Source of the DNA: Schizosaccharomyces osmophilus
Lineage: Eukaryota > Ascomycota > Schizosaccharomycetes > Schizosaccharomycetales > Schizosaccharomycetaceae
Assembly: GCF_027921745.1 (NCBI RefSeq)
Contig: NC_079239.1
Coordinates: forward strand, 3,313,501 to 3,377,500
Direction of reading: 5' to 3'
Length of the DNA: 64,000 bases
The notes under the pieces are model-generated. The model saw only the letters and a program-made list of their open reading frames with translations, was not told where the DNA came from and did not search any database. Below are positions 41,498-50,422 of the stretch, one piece after another. Both the position numbers and the translations under genes were made by a program. The first letter of the stretch is position 1. Every line of letters starts with the position of its first letter.

Positions 41498-43007
41498 ATG
41501 GACCAAAGTAGGTCACTGCAAGAAGACGCTGAAGGCGAAGAAAGCAGCAAATATGAACCTGGAGTGCAATACATTCAGGACCCTTTCAAGCGACAGACAA
41601 GTTTCAAAAAGAGAAAAGCAGGTATATTTAAGAAGGTAAAGTGAATGAATGGATGGTAGATACTTCTGAGTCTTCTACTGGTACGCTGGCTTGAAGAATC
41701 ATGCTAACAAGACTTCCGTGTAAATAGGCGAATGAACTTTTTATGCTTACTGGGTCAGAGGTTATGGTCATTGTCGTCTCTGAGACTGGATTAGTGCATA
41801 CATATTCCTCGCCGAAGCTAGAAGACGTAGTGAAGTCACCGGAAGGGCAGAAAGTGATATCTCAAAGTCTGAAGGGGATGAATGAAGATGCTCATGGTAA
41901 GAATTTTTTAAAAAAACAAATCAAATTAGTTTGATGTCAAAGTTCTTTCGGAACATCGCTGTTTTCTAAAGGTTGATGTTTGAACGCGCCTGTCTTTAGA
42001 AGTACAAATTAAGCTCATGATAAACGATATTCCTTACGTCATGAATTATCACAAGCGATCAGAAAATTCGCAAAGATAAAAAAGACAAAAACTCGATTTC
42101 ATTTGTATTATGACGGATCTTTCATACTGACTTTTAAGTAGAAGAAAGTAAATTTGATTCTGAAAATGACCAAGAGTCCACCCCGGTCATTCGTTCAGAC
42201 CCAGACTTGCCAAAGGAGAAACCCTCCAACTTGAACTTTGGTTTGGATGGAAATGGCGAAGATTCATCTGGATATCCCATTGAAAATACTGATCAGTTTT
42301 TCATGTCTTTTTCCCCTCATCATGAACAAGAAGATAAAGAGCCCACCGTGAATCCTTCAAAGCCGCTGCCGTATAATCACAATACGTATGGCTTCCCTCT
42401 GGAAAAGAAAACTCCATCGAAAGGTCAAGAAGGATACTCGATTCCAGGTGAAGAAACGGATGATTCAATGGGATTCTCTCCTGGCGATTTACAAGAATTT
42501 TCAAATCAATTATCCGGTTTGTTTCATGAAGACGAACAACATGGAAATAATCATTATTCAATGCAGCGAGCAGATTCGTTTTCACTTCCAGTTGCTTCGG
42601 GCTCTTCATCCGCCCAAAAGAAGCGTCGCCGAAAATCGGAAACGAAACCGAGAACGAACTCTAAAAGCATGCCCATGCATATTACGCCAGAGAAGACTGA
42701 TTCAGATCCAATTTCACATAAACAAAATGAACAACTGCAGCGTCAAAGACCACCTCTCATTCCTCTTAGTCGATTGCCTAGCCTTGCTCCTCTTTTCACG
42801 GAAGCTCCTCGTACAGATGATATGAGGTTTATGAACCAGAATTATCCGATACCTCCAACGATGTCTTATCCAAGACCTAATTATGCTCAAGAAACTCCTG
42901 CACCATCCTACTATCAAGCGCCGTATGATTACTCTTTCCCAATAGAGCCTTACGACGAAGGGTATCAACGGTCAGAACCCACCGACTTTAATTATATGCC
43001 TATCTAG
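41498..43007 (+). CDS. map1: MADS-box mating-type regulator Map1
   Basis: Exons are 41498-41635, 41728-41896 and 42142-43007 (390 aa; S. pombe Map1 is about 398). The SRF/Mcm1-type MADS box is split by intron 1 (PFKRQTSFKKRKAGIFKK joined to ANELFMLTGSEVMVIVVSET, then GLVHTYSSP). A Ser/Pro/Asn-rich tail follows with a basic patch (KKRRRKSETKPR). Map1 activates P-specific genes with Mat1-P and M-specific genes with Mat1-M. The first ATG starts an acidic leader (MDQSRSLQEDAEGEE). Intron 2 (245 nt) is unusually long; its acceptor AAGTAG at 42136-42141 was chosen because earlier AG sites run into stops. Position matches SPAC11E3.06. Confidence 0.87.
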
Positions 43008-43644
43008 TAAAGGCGAAAAATTGGAGACGATGCTAGTATATGATTAGTTTTTTTTTTGGTTATATGTATGAATCTTTTATGTTAATAATTTTAGGCAGTT
43101 TTTTAATCTATCCTTAATAAATCTTTTGGTGTAAACCCATTTTTAAAGCCTATTTGAGAAGTCTATAAAAAGTAATTGTTCATTAATTCTTAATTTATTT
43201 TTAATTATAGCAGACCGTGTTATAAAAGGATTTGTGCTTATTTTGGGACAAATTAGCCGCTAACTACAAAGGAAACATGGAAAGGACTTGTAACCTCAAC
43301 AACTTTCTTCCATCAATTTTTAAAATAAAAAAATTAATAAAATACTTTACAAAAAGAGTATTCATACTTGGCATTCAACCCATTTTTATCCAGACAAAAA
43401 AAAAGTAAACAAACCTTACAAGTGACAGTAAACAAATAAATGCCAATAAAGTAACAATCCCAAATGAATTCAGAGATATCGTATTATAATACTTTAAGAT
43501 ACTACTTCATGTCACGGAATTTCAAATAACATAGCTCAAATCTCCTCGGTAAACCCGATTTCTCGAGATATTGGCATAAGAACGGACGAACGTTCCTTTA
43601 ACCAGCATCAAGAAGGAGCTTGCTTTCATTAACGAATTCACAAA
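43008..43644 (+). promoter_or_regulatory. map1 3' UTR and vma4 upstream region
   Basis: 637 bp. Two forkhead-type motifs, GTAAACAAAC (43405-43414) and GTAAACAAAT (43428-43437), lie about 210-240 bp before vma4. Otherwise AT-rich and featureless. Confidence 0.4.
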
Positions 43645-44328
43645 ATGTCATTGTCAGATGAGCAGGTACAAGCGGAAATGCGCAAGATGATTAGCTTCAT
43701 CAAGCAAGAAGCGCTTGAAAAAGCCAAGGAAATCCACACGCTTAGTGAAGAAGATTTCCAGGTTGAAAAGGCTAAGATTGTTCGTGAAGAATGCGAAACA
43801 ATAGACAGGAATTATGAAGGAAAGTTAAAGCGAGTTTCGATGGCCCAAAAGATCGCCAAGTCGAACGTGATGAACAAAAGCCGTTTAGATCTGCTAAACA
43901 GTAGACAAGAAGTGATTGACGGAATTTTTTCAAAGGTGGAAAAGAAACTAGAAGGAATTGAGCAAAAGAAAGATGCTTATGTCAAGTTTTTGAGTGATTT
44001 AATCGTTCAGTCAATGGAACTCTTGAGTGAGCAAGTCGGCATTATCTATGCTCGTCAGCGTGATATTAATTTGGTATCCCTAGCCATGACTAAGGCTGTG
44101 GAAATTTTGAAAGAACAAGAAAAATTCAAAAATATTGAAATTGACATTGATCATGATGAGTACTTGGATGACTCCTGTCTCGGCGGTGTGATTGTGGTCG
44201 GTTTAGAAGGAAAGATCAAAATCGACAACACGATGAAGGCCCGTCTCGAATTAATCAAGAAAGAAGCACTCCCTCAAATTCGCCATTTATTGTTTGGTGA
44301 CAATCCTAACCGTAAGTTTCTCAATTAG
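43645..44328 (+). CDS. vma4: V-ATPase V1 subunit E
   Basis: A single exon encodes 227 aa, the usual subunit E length. Subunit E with subunit G forms the peripheral stalks of the vacuolar proton pump. The N-terminal half is a long charged helix ([21 protein letters not shown]) and the C-terminal half a mixed alpha/beta domain ([20 protein letters not shown], then TMKARLELI). The conserved end reads [12 protein letters not shown]. The last codons contain a perfect GTAAGT, but because NRKF-N is the family's normal ending I read it as coding, not as a splice donor. Position matches SPAC11E3.07. Confidence 0.95.
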   Translation: MSLSDEQVQAEMRKMISFIKQEALEKAKEIHTLSEEDFQVEKAKIVREECETIDRNYEGKLKRVSMAQKIAKSNVMNKSRLDLLNSRQEVIDGIFSKVEKKLEGIEQKKDAYVKFLSDLIVQSMELLSEQVGIIYARQRDINLVSLAMTKAVEILKEQEKFKNIEIDIDHDEYLDDSCLGGVIVVGLEGKIKIDNTMKARLELIKKEALPQIRHLLFGDNPNRKFLN

Positions 44329-44715
44329 CTTAATTTTTGTCAATTGCCTTCCTTCTTTACGGTTATTTAATTTATTTTTTTTCGCAATCTTGAAACATTT
44401 ACTTTCTGCGATATTGGCTTTCGTAATCATATTGGAAGTTTTTGCTCTTTTTCCTAGTCATCACCTTTATCATTAATATCAACCCGACAAGATTGCTTTC
44501 ATCACTAATAAAAGAGTTTCCTTTTATGCATGATCGTTTACGGTTCGACATTTTTGTTTTCGGTATTTTAAATCGAAACCCTAATATGAAATCTTTTTAT
44601 GATAGGAAACGTCCGCAAAATGAATTTAAATATCTTTTTAGAAGTATGTTGTTTAATACGACTGCCTTCATGAATACGTATACTACGTGATACTAATAAA
44701 ATCGATTTGGAAACA
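44329..44715. other. Tail-to-tail intergenic region, vma4 / nse6
   Basis: 387 bp of 3' UTR for both genes; nothing else seen. Confidence 0.5.
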
Positions 44716-46284
44716 TTAATCCTGATTTTTATTCCTTCTCCGTTTCTTTCTACCTCCCTTTCTACTTGCTGAAGAAGTTTTGGGTTTATTCCTTGCAGAA
44801 TTTCTTTTGGGTTGTTCGTTTTGTTTTCCCATTGAACCCTGGTCTTTTTCAATCGTCCGTTCTAGTTCCGAATAAACATCCGAATTTTCATAATAAATCA
44901 CCATATATAGACGATGAATGTAATCTTTAACCTCACACCTCGATAACAATAAATGCTCAGTTGTACCGGGGATCGCTAGGTTCAGTTTCCGCAATTTCTC
45001 CAATATTAAATCCAAATTTTCACTCTTTTCTAAATGGAGTCCAGTCACTGTATAGCTAAAAGTTGTAGTTAAGAATAATAAATCAGTGTAATTTTCATCC
45101 CTGCATCGATCCAGTAATCTATCAAGTTGTGCACAGATAGAAGAAAGTATGCATGAGGGTTCAGGAAGTTTTCCTAAAAACCAGTGTGTAGCTAAATTTG
45201 CCCGGAACCGGACACTTGTGGAGGAATTGGAAGACAATGATGATAAAAGACTTACCCACACAGAGGGTTGATCAGAAAGTTGAACCAAATCATAGAAAAA
45301 ATGCGGCTTTTCCGATGTCACAATCGATTCCATGAATTTTGTGAAAGAAGTCCGACAGCTATGCCCGACTTTAACATCTAGCAAACAGCGACAGACATCT
45401 TGAGTCATTATAGATTGAAGTTTTTGTGGACAAATGGGATACAAGGTTTGGCAAAGTTCCACGAAAAAGTCAACATCAGAGGATTCATTGAGAACTATAG
45501 AACAGACCTCTTCTGGATTTGTAGGTTCTGAACGAACGGGTTGATTACGCTTTTGAATATTGAACCCCATACTTTGGCAGACTTGCCTATAGAAGGAATT
45601 TGCATTCAAACCAAATTCACCCTTGCATTGAGGGCTTGAATTTATATATGTCTTCAAACATTGCAACCATGCAGACCTTGAAGGGGAATAAAACGAATTA
45701 AAGAAGCGATAAACTAAAACACATGATACGGTCGAAGGAGGTATTAAATTGGAACATGCGACAACCTCAAAAATATAGGCGGGGCAATTAAATAGATGTT
45801 GTCTTAATTCCTCTTGTATGGAAAGTTTTGATAAAATTGAGTCAACTTTCGGTTCAGCTAATGATGGATTATAGAAATGGTAATCGAGAGTGTCTGATTT
45901 GGCAGAATTCGTTCGTAATAGATTCAACACATCTGATCCAAGATTCTCATCAACCAAGGAATTTATGCCGCCGTCTTCCTCATTTTCCAGCTGTCCTTTG
46001 TCATAGTAAAGAAGTTTTTCGACCGCGAACTTTCGTCGCTTTCGGTTCGTGTCATCTAGAGTAGCAGTACTAGAAAGGCGATCAATGCTCCATTTGTAAG
46101 AAGAAAAATCTGAAGTATCGTTTTTTAAGTACAGATGCCTAGGGCGATTTTCTGTCTCTCCCTTTGGCAATGTAATTTCTGGTAATGCGTCAAATTCGTC
46201 TGAATCGCTGTCGAGAATACTAGTATCTACGTTTTCCAAACTATGGTTTTTTCTCAAATAGTCTTTCTCATCGGTATTTTCCAT
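44716..46284 (-). CDS. nse6: Smc5-Smc6 complex subunit Nse6
   Basis: A single exon encodes 522 aa, the same length I recall for S. pombe Nse6. Nse6 with Nse5 regulates loading and ATPase activity of Smc5-Smc6 in DNA repair. The first ~150 residues are acidic and disordered, with DSDSDEF near residue 25. The middle (about 150-470) is all-helical with HEAT-like character and no catalytic motif. The end is a strongly basic tail (KNQNEQPKRNSARNK, then KGGRKKRRRNKNQ). The family evolves fast, so the name rests largely on position (SPAC11E3.08c, between vma4 and pyp3) plus length. A possible 5'-UTR intron lies at 46440-46392. Confidence 0.85.
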   Translation of the reverse strand: MENTDEKDYLRKNHSLENVDTSILDSDSDEFDALPEITLPKGETENRPRHLYLKNDTSDFSSYKWSIDRLSSTATLDDTNRKRRKFAVEKLLYYDKGQLENEEDGGINSLVDENLGSDVLNLLRTNSAKSDTLDYHFYNPSLAEPKVDSILSKLSIQEELRQHLFNCPAYIFEVVACSNLIPPSTVSCVLVYRFFNSFYSPSRSAWLQCLKTYINSSPQCKGEFGLNANSFYRQVCQSMGFNIQKRNQPVRSEPTNPEEVCSIVLNESSDVDFFVELCQTLYPICPQKLQSIMTQDVCRCLLDVKVGHSCRTSFTKFMESIVTSEKPHFFYDLVQLSDQPSVWVSLLSSLSSNSSTSVRFRANLATHWFLGKLPEPSCILSSICAQLDRLLDRCRDENYTDLLFLTTTFSYTVTGLHLEKSENLDLILEKLRKLNLAIPGTTEHLLLSRCEVKDYIHRLYMVIYYENSDVYSELERTIEKDQGSMGKQNEQPKRNSARNKPKTSSASRKGGRKKRRRNKNQD

Positions 46285-47560
46285 TGACGGAGGAATAAGA
46301 ATCCACCATGGAATATGGATGAAACGTGAACTACATAGTCAATGAGAACAAACAACTCGTTTAAAGCAACATGAACTATTTTGAATATTTTCTGAAATGT
46401 TAAAAGGAAAAAAGTAACGTGAAATTTAGTATTTACTTACATATCCAAGTAATTGACGATCCAACAGCCATAGGGAAAGCTATAAAAGATTTGAAGGAAA
46501 GCTACTACAACAAAACGGAAAATTGCTTTTGGTGCATTTCCTGTTATAAAGAATTGCTTCGCACTTTCTCAACGCTTAACTTGTGATTGAAGATACTAGA
46601 CTCGTCACCTTGCTTATAACAATAGCTCTGCTTTGTTAAGAATTCGTCGTGGGCTCCTATGTCAGATTTATTTGTTAAGAGCAGGATAATTTCTTTTTTG
46701 CGTTCCCTTTTCCCTCTGAAAATGGACTCAAAGTTTAGCAGAGCTTTTTTTACGTACACGAAATTGCCCATGTAAAAGCAGGGAAAATCTTCCTAAAATT
46801 TTAAAATGATTCTCTAAAGTTATTAATCTATTACTTTGTTGACAGACGATTGCATCTTCATTATTACAGGGATCCTATCCTGTCTGAGCATTTACCGGAT
46901 TCCGACAGTAAATCAAATGTTTAGAGGAGTTGATTCTACTTAGGCCGACCAATATATTAAGTGTTTTTAAAAGAACTATTTCGGTCAGCTAAAGTTACAA
47001 GCTGGTACAGAAACTGGAAATTTGAAACTTAGTTCACCAGAAGATCCTAGGGATTTCCGTTCGGATAAAACTTTTCTATCGGTTTTGAAATAAAGTTTTA
47101 ATAATTTATAAGTTTTAACTCAGATTTGAATTAGATTGACAGGCGTATCAAACCCAACGAAGAACACTATTTTTCTTACTTCGAAAGCCATCCAATTAAA
47201 TCAGATTCTTCAGCCCTCTAAAGACAACTACAATTACAACTTCTTTGTTTCTATTTCGTCCCATCGCCATTTTCAATTCTCTTTTCTGTTCCTCTTCAGG
47301 AGTAAACATGAGAAAAGCAAGACAGAAAACTTACAATTCTACTGTTTTTGAAGTCATTAACACGACTCACAAACCCTTCCAACATCCGGTAATAGCACCG
47401 GTCATAAAATCCTTTTGATTAGCTTTTACGACTTCTCCTCCACCTCCATTTCTCATTAACCGTTTTTATAATATTTTTTTTGGTTCTTTTCACCATCAAA
47501 TCCAAGATTGGGTAAAATATTTATTGAGAAATTTCAATAGTTGTTCAAAATAAAGAAAAG
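46285..47560. promoter_or_regulatory. Divergent intergenic region, nse6 / pyp3
   Basis: 1,276 bp without a convincing gene. A GTAAGT...TTTCAG pair at 46440-46392 (minus) fits a 49-nt 5'-UTR intron of nse6. A Ste11-type TR-box (TTCTTTGTTT) is at 47241-47250, about 310 bp before pyp3; such a 10-mer can occur by chance. A 75-codon minus-strand open frame at 46771-46544 shows no recognisable domain. Confidence 0.4.
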
Positions 47561-48537
47561 ATGAGCTCCACGAAGAAATTACCGACTCCTTTATTAAAAA
47601 TAAACGAGCGTGCTGATATTATTTTGGACCAATTGAACAAAGAAGAAGCGCTTCAGGCTTATGACCGAATGCCAAAATTTAACAAGGAAAGCGCTTGCCG
47701 AAATAGGTACAGCAACATTTTTCCGTACAAGGATAACTACGTTCGTCTAAGTCCTGAATGGGGATACACTTGCGATTACATGAATGCTTCTCATATTATT
47801 CTTCCTTGTAGACAATCATTTATTGCAACACAGGTATATAACATGTAAGGATGTATCTAATTTGTCTCTTTTTCTAGGGCCCTACGTCAAACACGATTCC
47901 TCACTTTTGGAAGATGATATGGCAATCTGTTCATGATCATGGAATCATTGTCATGCTTACGAGATTGCAAGAAGGCCTTCGTGCTAAATGTGACTTATAT
48001 TGGCCCTCAGACCCCGAGGATCCCTTACAAATAGACGATCTAAAAGTACATTGCAGTCAAAAGTACGAGGTGGAATCCGTCGACGATTGTACAGTGCTAG
48101 AGTTTGTTTTAGAGAAAGGCCAAGAGAAAAAAACGATCTACCATTTCTACTATACTGAATGGTCTGACTTCAAAACTCCTAAAGCGGCTTCCATTATTAA
48201 CCTATTACTTTTTGTTAAGTCATTAGCTCATAAAGTTAAGTTTCACAAATCTCCGATCATTGTCCATTGCTCAGCTGGTTGTGGTAGAACAGGAACATTT
48301 ATGGCACTTTTCGAAATTGTAATCAGAAATGAATTCCGATATGCGAGAGATCATTTATTGGATTCAATCCCTGAAATCGTTTACTGCCTTCGCATGCAAA
48401 GAATGCAATCCGTACAATCTGTTGAACAACTCATTTTCCTGTACATCATGTGCTATGAACTCCTTCAAATGCCTTTCCCCAAGGTCCCAGAATTGGTAGC
48501 CGCATATCCACCCTTTTGCCATAAAACAAGCGATTGA
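47561..48537 (+). CDS. pyp3: Protein tyrosine phosphatase Pyp3
   Basis: Exons are 47561-47833 and 47878-48537 (310 aa; intron 44 nt). Pyp3 helps Cdc25 remove the inhibitory Tyr15 phosphate from Cdc2 at mitotic entry. The classical PTP domain is complete: the KNRY-like ACRNRYSNIFPYKDNYV, the YMNASHI loop, and the P-loop HCSAGCGRTG (Cys about 222, Arg about 228). The general-acid loop reads WSDFKTP instead of WPDxGxP; the Asp is kept. The Q-loop region QRMQSVQSVEQL is present. Position matches SPAC11E3.09. The upstream region is long (about 1.3 kb). Confidence 0.94.
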
Positions 48538-49029
48538 CATTAGTCTAACATTCTCGTATCAACATGTGTTAGTCACGAAAAACTTTTGTGCAAATCCTTC
48601 ATCTAGCATACCAATTACGAGAACCCAGTCCGAACTCTGCAATAGAGATATATCCGGTAGATGTAAATTGGATAAAAGACCAATCAACGAAATACATATT
48701 TGAGAAGGAGTAACTCGCTCAAATCCTTCATTTACAACTCATTCAACGTGTACTGGAAAGCTTCCTTGCTTAAACAATCTGTATTTATTTTTTTCATTCC
48801 TGTTTATTTTTAGCCTTTTAAAGAAAGAAATTTAATAGACATAAGATTTGTTTCTTAACTTATTCTTCTTTCCTAAACTATCTGCGCCTTCCCTATACAA
48901 CCCCATCAAGCCCCTTTTTAACATTGAATCAAATCTATTTCTGCACTTTAGCTCATTTTATTTTATTTTATTTTTTATATTTCTCCATATACGTTTTATT
49001 TCACTTCAAATTGACATCAATCGCAAAAT
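48538..49029 (+). other. Intergenic region, pyp3 / VanZ-like gene
   Basis: 492 bp, T-rich towards the VanZ start. No sites recognised. Confidence 0.4.
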
Positions 49030-49865
49030 ATGATGCTCCCATCTTATTTACAGTTTGCAATTCGAAAGCGTGTTTTGGTCGTCTTTATAGTGTAAGAAAA
49101 GTCAAAAAATAGCTATTTTCTTTAATTTAGCATTTCACTTACCTGAAGAACAGATGCTAACGTGTCTAGGTTACTCATTATTGCTACGTATTTGTAAGTT
49201 GTGAACGAAGAGCCCTGAAAACATGATTCACAGTAGGCGGAATAGCATGGGTTTAACTAAAACAAACATTCATGGATAGTACACTAAACAATAATTCTAT
49301 AGGGGATTTGCACCTGTTTTGCCCATTCCAGTGAATGACAAGCTTTGTCATTTCGTCGTGTTCTTTCTACTCAGTTTGGTTTTCTATTGGGTTTTTGATT
49401 TGTCCCGCCGCCGTGCTACTCAACTCACTTTAGTTGTTTGTGGGCTTGTTGGTTGCGTTGGTTCAGAATTCGTTCAAGCGTTTCTTACTGTAAGTTCTTT
49501 TTTATTAAACCATATATGGTTTCCGATCCTTTCTTAAAAAAAGGAAAGGATGTAACCTGTTCGTTCAAACCATTTCTAACGTATGGCGTTCATGCCAAAA
49601 ACAGTTACGAACCTTTGACGTCTTTGATATTTTGGTAAGTTATCTTCTATGCTTGTATAATAGGTTGTAAACTTTGCTAATTTTATAGGCCAATTTGGTG
49701 GGTTGTGGTCTTTCTCTTATGATAAATGTCATGTATCATAAGCGACGCCTTGAAAAACTCCATTTCCAACGATATGGTCGTTTAGATTCCGCTGAAGATG
49801 ATTTAGAACTACAAGCTCGAGAATCCGAAGATGCAGATGGAGTTAACGCTAATCGTTCAGCCTAA
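49030..49865 (+). CDS. VanZ-like small membrane protein, five exons
   Basis: I assembled five exons: 49030-49091, 49170-49193 (24 nt), 49303-49489, 49605-49634 (30 nt) and 49689-49865 (159 aa). Every intron has GTAAG and a CTAAC- or CTAAT-type branch point (e.g. TGCTAACGTGTCTAG before exon 2). The product has 3-4 membrane segments with the VanZ/YfiM pattern: IPVNDKLCHFVVFFLLSLVF, then GSEFVQAFL, then FDVFDILANLVG. Exon 1 gives a basic start (MMLPSYLQFAIRKRVLVVFI). Fungal VanZ proteins have no settled function; the family is named for a glycopeptide-resistance membrane protein. Position matches SPAC11E3.10. A second ATG at 49033 could also be used. Confidence 0.85.
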
Positions 49866-50422
49866 GCCCAAAAGTACACGATTTCTTTCTTTATCATCCT
49901 TGGTGTTTGTCTGCAATGTTCTTGCCCGCTTATAATTTAATCATTCTTTTTGTAGCTTGATTTATGTCTGAAACGTTTTGATGAAAAATACAGAGCTTTT
50001 ATACTAATTGACTTTTTTCACTGATTACTACCATCGTCATTTTTCACATGTCTGTTTACTGCCGTACTGTAACAGTAAGTCAGAAATTTTATTAAACAAT
50101 TTTATGAAATCAGCAGTTTAATAGGTATCCATAATAAAAAGCTTGGTAGTAATAATTAGCAACTGTCAGATAAATGGGATTATAAAGGAACGACGCATTT
50201 TAACCTTTAAGGTGCAATTAATTGTTCATAAAATTATCTCTTTATACCTGTAATCCTGCTTTCTTATATTATGTCCATAACTTGTTCACATTTAAATGTC
50301 TCTCCAAAAAAAAAAAAAAACAAAAAAAAAAACAAAATTTCAATATAAAGAAAAGAAAATATCAAATGTAGATGATCATATTCCTTAAATAATAGGGATC
50401 ACAAATTCTAGTTATTGCAAGA
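49866..50422. other. Tail-to-tail intergenic region, VanZ / ArfGEF
   Basis: 557 bp of 3' UTR sequence with two A-runs of 11 or more around 50308-50335. Nothing else seen. Confidence 0.5.

Noticed and set aside
44311-44328. GTAAGT at the very end of vma4 as a splice donor
   Set aside because: The codons encode the conserved NRKFLN ending of subunit E and the length is already standard.
46544-46771. 75-codon minus-strand open frame between nse6 and pyp3
   Set aside because: No recognised domain, no promoter or splice context, and typical random length for this composition.
50300-50336. A-rich tract as a retroposon tail
   Set aside because: It sits in a normal convergent 3' UTR gap, with no target-site duplication or adjacent element sequence visible.
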